Positions 56,691 to 64,000 of a stretch of 64,000 bases of DNA are shown here, piece by piece (position 1 is the first letter of the stretch; each line of letters begins with the position of its first letter). The notes under the pieces were generated by a model. That model worked only from the letters and a program-made list of their open reading frames with translations. It made no database searches and had not been told where the DNA came from. This DNA comes from Larix kaempferi. Lineage: Eukaryota > Streptophyta > Pinopsida > Pinales > Pinaceae. Both the position numbers and the translations under genes were made by a program. The DNA lies in contig BSBM01000965.1 in the NCBI GenBank assembly GCA_027924585.1, forward strand, positions 62,001 to 126,000, in the 5' to 3' direction.

Positions 56691-58330
56691 TTGATGTCAA
56701 CACCATTCAAAAACTGAGCTCCCCTTAAGTATGAGGTCTTCCTTTCTATGCAACATACTTTTCCTATATTCAATCCAATCCAATTGATACTTTGAGTGTT
56801 CCTATGCAGAATTTGATTCAACATTTCTCTGGAAGACATTTTACCAAGTATCTCTCCCCCTTTGACATCAATGGAAAAAGGATGCCCCCCTGTCTTTATG
56901 CTTCTGTTTCTTCCTTCACTTGTAGCTTGTATGATCCCCCCTACGCAGTTGCAAACTCTCCCCTTAACTTATGATTATGTTATTGTCTTCTATTGTTCCT
57001 TCCATGCGGATTAATTCTGCTTTGCATGATCCATCATGCTGACCACATTTAACTTCCATGTCATCTCTTTGGTCCAAGTTCACCTCCTTAGTCATATTGG
57101 TATTATTGCACTATATTCATTTTTCATGTAGTCGCACTATTCTCTTACTTTATGTGAATTGCACTTTTGTTGACACAATCACGATTCATAATGAATTGAC
57201 ATGATTGACAACTTTGTCAACGCGTCATGTGACATAGGTTTTCATACTTAAACTTTTAAGAGGATAGCGAAAGCATCATTAAATTTCTCATACAGTGCAA
57301 TGAATTCAATTCCCTTTTTGTCCTTTTGGATTTTTGGAAGCATGCAAAATAATTTATCCATAATGAATACCTTCCCGCCAATCTTACCAAATACGGTAGA
57401 TGCATTTTATCTCCATGAAGATCATCATTTGTCATTTCCCGTGACCAATTATACTGCTAGTATTCGATATGTTGTTCAACCGTTAACCAATCCTTGTCGA
57501 AATGTTTGAGCATCAACAACTAGTTGGATCTTCTATAGGTAGTATTTCTGCAATATTTCAGTCACAAAGAACATAATTAACCAGACTTGTGGACGACAAA
57601 GATAAATGGGTGTCGAATCTCAAGGAAGAAGATGTCAATGAATGGTACGCATAGGTCCAGTTGAACCAACAACATGCAACATAGATTTTCTTTTTTTTGA
57701 AGAGACGTGTTGATTAACTGGAGGCAAAAAAATAATCCATTATCAATTCTTGAAAGAAGCTCACCTCATTCCAGATACTTCAGACTTGAAGGAGCAGACA
57801 CACAATCTTGACACCGAGTTGTGCTTATGATGAGTGAATTTTGCATAGTTACCTTCCTTCGAAATGTATATTTTTGTAATTGAAATTTTGTAGACTGTAA
57901 ATGTGGATATCTCCCTTTTGGAATTTATGTGACAAATTTTCTTATGTCTCTCTTCTCTTTTATAATGGCAGCTCTTTTGAAAATAACATGAATTTTGCAA
58001 ATGTGTTGAATCAAACCTTCTGTATTCCAGAAAATCACTGACTGGTGCAACCATATAGTTTAGATTTGTTTTTACTTTCATTGATGCTAAAATATTTGTT
58101 AGAGGACAACATTATTTGAAATATGTACCTTCTTTTGTAGCAATTGTACCTATGATAAATGTATTATGTGCGACATTCTTCAAACATTTTCTAGGAACAA
58201 TCTTATTTATAATTTCCTTGAATTCATAATAGACAACAGATTGAATCAAGGGTTTACATTCAGACTCCTGGAGTTTAACAAGATGAGAAGCAGTTTTCTG
58301 CTGCTTGAACAGTACTTGTATTATTATTGA
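56691..58330 (-). other. E2 region between gag and LTR, no recognised pol
   Basis: AT-rich, with many stops. The largest minus ORF (58081-57761) has no domain I recognise. If pol was ever here it is deleted or unreadable. Confidence 0.5.
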
Positions 58331-58494
58331 CTACAACTGCACATGTCTGTAGAACTTTCTTTATCCATTTTTTAGTTTGCATAGGTTTTTGTTGGTACTT
58401 TACAAATTTATTTACTTCTTCTACCCATGTGTTACTGTACTTATTTCCTGTAATATGTGAAATATTCCTTTATGAGTGGTTTACTTATCTTCGG

Positions 58495-58990
58495 CAATTT
58501 TATGCCTTATGTCCAAATCCATCATAGGTATAACATCTTACCGAATAACAATACTTCGCAGTGTGACCATAATAATTGCACCTTAATCATCTATGTGTAT
58601 TGAACCTTCTTCTATTAACATGACAAGGAAAATTGTAATCATTGAGGAAATTATCATACATGAATTGGACTTGCTTAGATGACACATCTCGTTGATTTCT
58701 TACTAGAATGTATTTATTGTCATAGAATTTTTCAACTGTCTTATCACAGCCAAGACCAGACTTGTCTTCTAGTGACCTTTGACTATTTGATATCTTATCC
58801 AAAATTGATGTGATATCCCTAAATTTAGCTTCAAATTGCGTGTCATAAATATCTTTGTCACCTTTTGGATCTGCGCAGTCTAGAACTTCATTCTTCGACC
58901 CATTTATTGCAAAATAGAGAGGCTATTTTTATTTTCTTGATTCATCTAGTTATCCTTTTAAGTGTGAAATCTATGTATCCTTTTTCTCAA
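58495..58990 (-). pseudogene. gag: gag of E2: C-terminal half with degenerate zinc knuckles
   Basis: The frame reads KNEVLDCADPKGDKDIYD and FRDITSILDKISNSQRS (continuing in 58802-58587), then VNRRRFNTHR. Two knuckles follow at 58580-58495: CNYYGHTAKYC and CYTYDGFGHKA-stop-NC. In each the second Cys is Tyr, consistent with TGT-to-TAT change. The frame is separated from its N-terminal coil by D. Confidence 0.6.
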
Positions 58991-59010
58991 CCTGTAATAG
59001 TTATTCTGTC

Positions 59011-59410
59011 TGTTAGGAACCCATGTCAACCCTTCTATTTACTTTGTTAGTATATTGTTGTTGGACGCATATGCTTCGTAATTCGTCCCATAGTATTTGT
59101 TGATCCATAGTTTGTATTATTGTTGTTGGATGCATATGCTTTGTAAGTCGTCCCGTAGTAATTGTTGATCCATAGTTTGTATTGGCCCATGGTTTGTATT
59201 GACACATGGTGACCCATGGTATTAACGCCTACACTTAGTATATAAGTTTGTGTTGAGACCAATGAAGGTACCATGAATTTTATTGTATTGAGCTTGCTCA
59301 AAAGAGGTTGCCCCCTCGAAGTGGCCTGCGATCAATAAAAGCGATTCCGAGTTCTGTTATTTTTGCTATCTCGCGTATTCACTTTAATTAATTGTTGCAG
59401 GTTCTTCATA
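59011..59410 (+). repeat. 5' LTR of D
   Basis: 400 bp. A TATATAAG box is at 59239-59246 and an AATAAA at 59334-59339. The end is TTCTTCATA (B has CACA), a C-to-T change. Confidence 0.9.
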
Positions 59411-59412
59411 TC

Positions 59413-59424
59413 TGGTATCAAAGC
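59413..59424 (+). promoter_or_regulatory. Primer binding site of D (initiator Met tRNA)
   Basis: TGGTATCAAAGC, one mismatch to TGGTATCAGAGC, two bases after the LTR. Confidence 0.85.
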
Positions 59425-60474
59425 ACTTTTTTGGGCTCGCTTGGTAAAATTTCTGCCAAATTTTTTTTTTCGCATCTGTTGCAGCTTTGGATTTGGAAAT
59501 AATCCCTATCTGCTTAACTGTGGGAAGTAATTGGGCATAAGCCCTAAAACTCATTGTAAGGAGTACCAAAGGAACCCTGAAGTAGCTTTCCCATTGAGAG
59601 GACCTGCCAGCGAAAAGGGCAATGACCCATACCTGATTGACTAGTTCCCACCCGTGAGGTAAACTAAGAGATGTCGTTTGTGGCAAAGAGGTTATTAGTT
59701 TTACCTGAGCCGTGGAGTGGTGGGTACTGCCCCAATACGAAAGCCGTCAGACAACATTGGTGGCCGAGTGAATCCCCTGAACCGATAGGAAGCCGAACAT
59801 ACTTGGGGTCCATATTTTATTTCAGCTGAGCTGTTGCCGATCATTTCCGTGCCATTGCAAATCCATCTGTTGCCGATCACTTCCTCGCCATTGCAAATCC
59901 CTCCCGAAAGCCGGTTCTGATCCAGCCATTTCAAATCCATTATAAAAGTCGCTTCAGATCCATCCATTTTCGATCCATTCTAAAAGTTGTTTCAGATCTA
60001 GCCGTTTTTTATCCATTCTGAGCCATTCCAGATACCGTCGTTTTCGACCCATTCCAAAAGTTGTTTCAGATCCATTTTGAAAAAAAAAAGACCTTGCAAT
60101 CCCATTCTGCATATTTCATTCCTGGGACCCTATCCCAAATTCCACTTCCCAAAGCCTGAAATCCCACATTTGTCTATTTTAGGGTTTGCCATAACTCCTT
60201 CGATTTTCACCCAATCGCCCTCAAATTTTGCCACTGTGTCCATTCCCTATTTCTGCTTCTTTGTCCCTCTCTGACAAATTTTCCCATTCTTTCACCCCGC
60301 TTCTACAATCCTCATTTTATGCTTCCCTATCCATTCCAAAGTGTCTAAAACCTAGTCAAACCCCAATTACCCATCCGAGTTTTTCCCAAATCCAAATTTC
60401 CCTTTACTAAATAAGCTTTTGTTTGTTTTTTTCGATCCATTCCCCCCCCCAAAAAAAAAAAAAAACTCCTGGTT
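59425..60474 (+). other. Leader of D
   Basis: Corresponds to the leader of B without the long (TTTTA)n tract. The minus-strand ORFs here are shadows. A short C and A run is at 60442-60465, just before gag. Confidence 0.8.
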
Positions 60475-61728
60475 ATGGTTGTCACCCATGCAGGAGCAAA
60501 AACCATGGAGGAAGCACTTGCAGCCATCCAAACCAAACTGCAAGATTTGGATGAAAAATTTATCGGCCTCCATCTTGAGCATTCAGCCATGAACAACAAA
60601 TGACAGTCCAAGTCTTCATCAAAAAATGGGTTCTCTTCTTCCAGCAATCTCCGTGGTCCGAAGCTTGAATTTCCTTGCTTCAATGGTATTGATCCGACAA
60701 GATGGATCTATCGTGTAGAACAGTATTTCAGTCTGCTTAATACTTTTGATGTCCAAAAAGTTCCACTTGTATCCTTTCATTTGGAACAGGAAGCCCTTCA
60801 ATGGTACCGTTGGTACATCAAGGCTCATGATGACCCAAAATGGATAGATTTTTGCCAACTCCTTTTCCAACGATTTGGTCCTAGTGCTTTTGATGAATTC
60901 ACTAGAGCACTCACTAAACTTCATCAAATTGGCAATGTGAGAGAGTATCAGACAGAATTTGAGAAACTAGCCAACCACACAGAAGGATTGTCTGATGACT
61001 TCTACAGGAGTTGTTTTATCAGTGGTCTTAAGGATGAAATCCGCCCAGAGGTCAAAATGTTCTGTCCCAACACAATGATGGAAGCCCCAGGGTTAGCTAA
61101 GTTGGCAGAAGACAAGATTTCCGCCCAACAGCTCTCCAAACCCGCTTTTGTTACCTTCCAAAATATGGGTTCTCAACGACCTCCCATCCTGCTAGCTCCT
61201 CGACCAACTCCTATCAAGCATTTTTCTGAAACAGAGATGCAGGCACGCAGAGAAAAAGGGCTTTGTTATAATTGTGATGAAAAATTCACTCGGGGACATA
61301 GATGTGTTCAACAAAAGCTCTATCTCTTGGATGTGGATTCTCCTCCTGCCTCTGAAGTTGGTGAAGAAGCTCCAGATACAACAGATGATCAGGTCGACAT
61401 TCAGGAGTCGCCTATTGACCGCCCATCTCAGGATGACCAACTAGAGATATCTCTCCATGCTTTATTCGACGTCACCACCCCCCAAACAATGCGGGTTAGG
61501 GGTTACTTCAAGAAGCTTCCTCTTACAATACTCATTGATTATGGTAGCACTCATAACTTCATTGACCCTCGGATCGCCAAACAGGTTGATTGTTTTGTCC
61601 ATCCTTGCTCCAACTTTGAAGTCATGGTTGCCAATGGGGGCACCTTAGCTTACAAGGGGAAGTGTCACAATGTACGTATCTCTCTAGAAGATTATAACTT
61701 GCGCTGGACATTTTTTCCTTGTCCCTAG
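60475..61728 (+). pseudogene. gag: gag-protease of D, one stop and a frameshift
   Basis: It starts MVVTHAGAKTMEEALAAIQ. A TGA at 60601-60603 stands where B has CGA (Arg), a CpG-type change. The frame then runs to 61728 with FNGIDPTRWIYRVEQYF, WYRWYIKAHDDPKWIDF, the knuckle CYNCDEKFTRGHRC and the protease site LIDYGSTHNFID. The active-site triad is D-Y-G instead of D-S-G, so this protease is probably dead. A frameshift near 61705 ends the frame. Confidence 0.9.
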
Positions 61729-62986
61729 GCGGATGTGATGTGGTTTTGGGCGTTCAATGGTTATGCACACTTGACCCCATCTTATGGGATTTTGTTGAAT
61801 TGTGGATGTAGTTTTCAGTCAATGGGAAACAACACAAATTTACGGGATTACAACATAGGTCTCTCCGCATCATCAGTTCACATCACCTGGAAAAGATCCT
61901 TAAGAAGAATTCACATGGTGTCATCGCTCAACTCCATTCCATTCAGATGCACCCATCAACGGTCTCCTCTACTTCCTTGGATAGATATGCAGGTGTCTTT
62001 GCTGAACCAGTGGGCTTGTCGCCTTCAAGAGACCTTTTCGGTAAGAATTTAGCTGCATCTACATCTCAGTAGGAAATGCAGGTTATTTTGCATGTAGTAC
62101 AGAAGTGGCAACCATACCTATTAGGGAATCATTTCTGCATCAAGACTGATCTCCAGAGTTTGGAAAATATCCTGGAATAACCGGTCTCCTCCCCAACACA
62201 CCTGAAATGGGGTATCCAACTCATGGGTTATGCCTATGCAATCACTTACAATACGGGTAAGGACAATATGGTGGTAGATGCTCCTTCTCACACATTTGAT
62301 GACCCAGTTCCTATTACAACTATTTCTCCACTTGTTCCAAATTGGTTGCAATATGTTCAACAGGGCTATCTCTTCTATGAACTCCATGCTTATTCATTGG
62401 CAGGGCACTCTGGGTTCCTCAAAACGTATGATCGGGACCAATGTAACTTCTTTTGGAAGGGACTGAAAATGCAATTCAATAGATGGGGGTTGACTATGAT
62501 ACTTTCCAGGTCAACAAGGGTGAAACGACACTCCTTTCGGGACTGCTCGAACCCTTTCCCATCCCTACACAGATTTGGACAACTATTTTTATGGATTTCC
62601 TAGAAGCGCTCCAGTGGTACAATACCACATCTAAAAGGACACCATATGAAGCAGTTTATGGACAGGCACCACCAGTTCTTCTTCCATACACCCTTAGCAG
62701 CTCCCCAGTTCAGGAAATTGACTTGATTCTTCGAAACCGTGATCAGATTCTTCTCATTCTGCAGGACAATATTCACATGGCAAGAATTCGACTGAAACAA
62801 CAAACCGATCAGCACCGTTCTAAGCGCAATTTTCACACAGTTGATATGGTTCTTCTTCATCTACAACCTTCCAAGCAACCCTCCCTGAAACTCAAAAGGC
62901 GTCATTGGCCCGAAATGCAACCCGAGGATGCTACAGGGGAACCACTCCTTCAGATTCTACATCAATTTCCACATCTAAAGATTTGA
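61729..62986 (+). pseudogene. pol: pol remnant of D with three large deletions
   Basis: After the protease end (VFAEPVGLSPS) the RT core is missing. The sequence jumps near 62045 to the middle of RNase H (KNLAAST, LLGNHFCIKTD). The RNase H end and integrase zinc region follow (AGHSGFLKTYD). A second jump near 62605 removes most of the integrase core and resumes at KRTPYEAVYGQAPP. A third near 62905 removes the GPY region and joins to MQPEDATGEPLLQI of the chromodomain-like tail. No catalytic RT or integrase triad remains. Confidence 0.85.
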
Positions 62987-63002
62987 GGAAAAAGCTTTTT
63001 CC

Positions 63003-63015
63003 AAGGGAGAGGGGA
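63003..63015 (+). promoter_or_regulatory. Polypurine tract of D
   Basis: AAGGGAGAGGGGA directly before the 3' LTR. Confidence 0.88.
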
Positions 63016-63405
63016 TGTTAGGAACCCATGTCAACCCTTCTATTTACTTTGTTAGTGTATTGTTGTTGGACGCATATGCTTTGTAAGTCATCACGTATTA
63101 TTTGTTGATCCATAGTTTGTATTATTGTTGTTGGACACATATGCTTTGTAAGTCATCTCGTAGTAATTGTTAATCCATAGTTTGTATTGGCCCATGGTTT
63201 GTATTGACACATGGTATTGGAACCTAGACTTAGTATATAAGTTTGTGTTGAGACCAATGAAGGTACTATGAAGTTATTTGTATTGAGCTTGCTCAAAGGA
63301 GGTTTCCCCCTCGAAGTGGCCTGCGATCAATAAAAGCGATTCCGAGTTCTGTTATTTCTGCTATCTCACATATTTTCATTAATTAATTGTTGTAGATTCT
63401 TCACA
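63016..63405 (+). repeat. 3' LTR of D
   Basis: 390 bp, TGTTAGGAACC to GATTCTTCACA. It is visibly more diverged from its partner than the two B LTRs are from each other. Confidence 0.9.
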
Positions 63406-63410
63406 CTATC

Positions 63411-63850
63411 AATAGCTCATTTTCCTATTTTGTTTCTTCCAATGACACTTCCAACAAGAAATTCTTTTCTTCAAGCTTCTTAACTGCATTCAGTGCGCAA
63501 GATAGTTGTCTCTTGAGTTCCCTTTTCTCATCTTCTAATTCTTCAAGTGCTTTGTTTGTAATCTCTTCTTCAATTCTTTTGAACTCAACCCGTTGGTTTT
63601 TCAAACAATTAATTGTTCCTTCATCCTTGAGCAATTGATTCTTTTGTTGGTCTAAAATATCTTGAGATCTTTGAAGACTTACTCTTAGAGATAGATTTTC
63701 TTTTCTTAACTTCCTTAATTCATCCAAAGCACTAGTTAATTCACCTTCCTATTCAATTTCTGTAGTTTCTTCACTTTCAGACTTGAGGGTTTCTTATTCA
63801 CTTTCAAATTCTTCCTGACTATTACTCACATCAGCTAGATTACAATATTT
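63411..63850 (-). pseudogene. gag: gag coiled-coil region of E2
   Basis: Right to left: an acidic stretch (NSQEEFESE, ETLKSESEETTEIE), then a coil with heptad-like Leu, ELTSALDELRKLRKENLSL, and KRELKRQLSCALNAVKKLEE. The coil is open from 63727 to 63425. This pattern is typical of coiled-coil plant copia gag. D interrupts it at 63405/63411. Confidence 0.55.
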
Positions 63851-64000
63851 ACTCTCAAAATAGGATTTTGAAGATGAGATGTAGATTCCATTGTAGAAAT
63901 ACTTAGAGAATGTTCCTGTAGTAAGATCTGTTTGACTTACATAGGACTTATTTGAGACTGCTTTCTTATTGTATAATTCCTTCTTAATAAAAGAGCAACA
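63851..64000 (-). other. Right edge, probable continuation of E2 gag
   Basis: Weak coding similarity continues (KSYFESKYCNLADVS near 63850), with stops. Nothing else is seen. Confidence 0.3.

Larger units (their letters stand above)
59011..63405 (+). mobile_element. Element D: internally deleted chromovirus of the B family
   Basis: LTRs 59011-59410 and 63016-63405 begin TGTTAGGAACCCATG, like B. Flanks CTGTC (59006-59010) and CTATC (63406-63410) are a target duplication with one transition. Plus-strand order: LTR, initiator-Met primer site, leader, gag-protease, then pol with large deletions, chromodomain-like remnant, polypurine tract, LTR. It is 4.4 kb, about 1.9 kb shorter than B without C. 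It lies inside E2 gag on the opposite strand. Confidence 0.92.
55470..64000 (-). mobile_element. Element E2: copia-like element, 5' end beyond window, split by D
   Basis: 3' LTR 55470-56674 and polypurine tract at 56675-56690. The internal region has zinc knuckles (58495-58580), a gag frame to about 58990, then D (59011-63405), then the gag coiled coil (63411-63850). No pol is seen between knuckles and LTR, only 1.8 kb of decayed sequence. The 5' LTR is beyond the right edge. Confidence 0.7.

Overview
The window is plant nuclear DNA made almost entirely of LTR retrotransposons nested inside one another. The families seen are Ty3/gypsy of the Tat/Ogre type, Ty3/gypsy chromovirus, and Ty1/copia-like gag elements. 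I found no intact host gene, rRNA, tRNA or CRISPR array. The nesting depth, the long tracts of decayed coiled-coil/zinc-knuckle gag and the gypsy/copia mix suggest a large seed-plant genome, possibly a gymnosperm. The species is inference only.

Layout, left to right. Element A1 (1-10277, minus strand, Tat/Ogre type, 3' end beyond the window) has an LTR at 9350-10277, a tRNA-Arg-type primer site, and decayed gag, protease, RT/RNase H, integrase and a second RNase H placed after the integrase. A1 sits in the integrase of a second copy, A2. A2 is read in pieces at 10278-13306, 17228-18929 and 36206-39704 (LTR 38775-39704). It is split by insertion G (13307-17227; TG...CA ends, 5-bp target duplication CACAC), which carries an in-frame fusion of two host-gene fragments. 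It is split again by B (18930-36205; target duplication CAGCG, 375-bp LTRs), a chromovirus with a chromodomain-like integrase tail. B is itself interrupted by C (22083-33046; target duplication GGTGG). The C LTRs are identical except for one T. C encodes a single intact gag-protease ORF of about 1580 codons and has no RT, RNase H or integrase.

Right of A2 lies F, a decayed element with two LTR copies (40419-41305 and 42451-43210). An unassigned AT-rich stretch follows. E1 is a copia-like element (5' LTR 52225-53853, minus strand) containing a probable solo LTR of another family (47266-48523). H is a decayed relative of C (53854-55469) cut on one side by E1 and on the other by E2. E2 is another copia-like element (3' LTR 55470-56674, running off the right edge), interrupted by D (59011-63405, plus strand), an internally deleted relative of B.

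Inferred order of events: A2 was present before G, B and A1 inserted into it; C entered B last. B LTRs differ at about nine of 375 sites by eye, while C LTRs show no substitution, which fits the nesting. C is the only element with a fully open long reading frame. If still mobile, it would have to borrow reverse transcriptase and integrase from a Tat-type relative.
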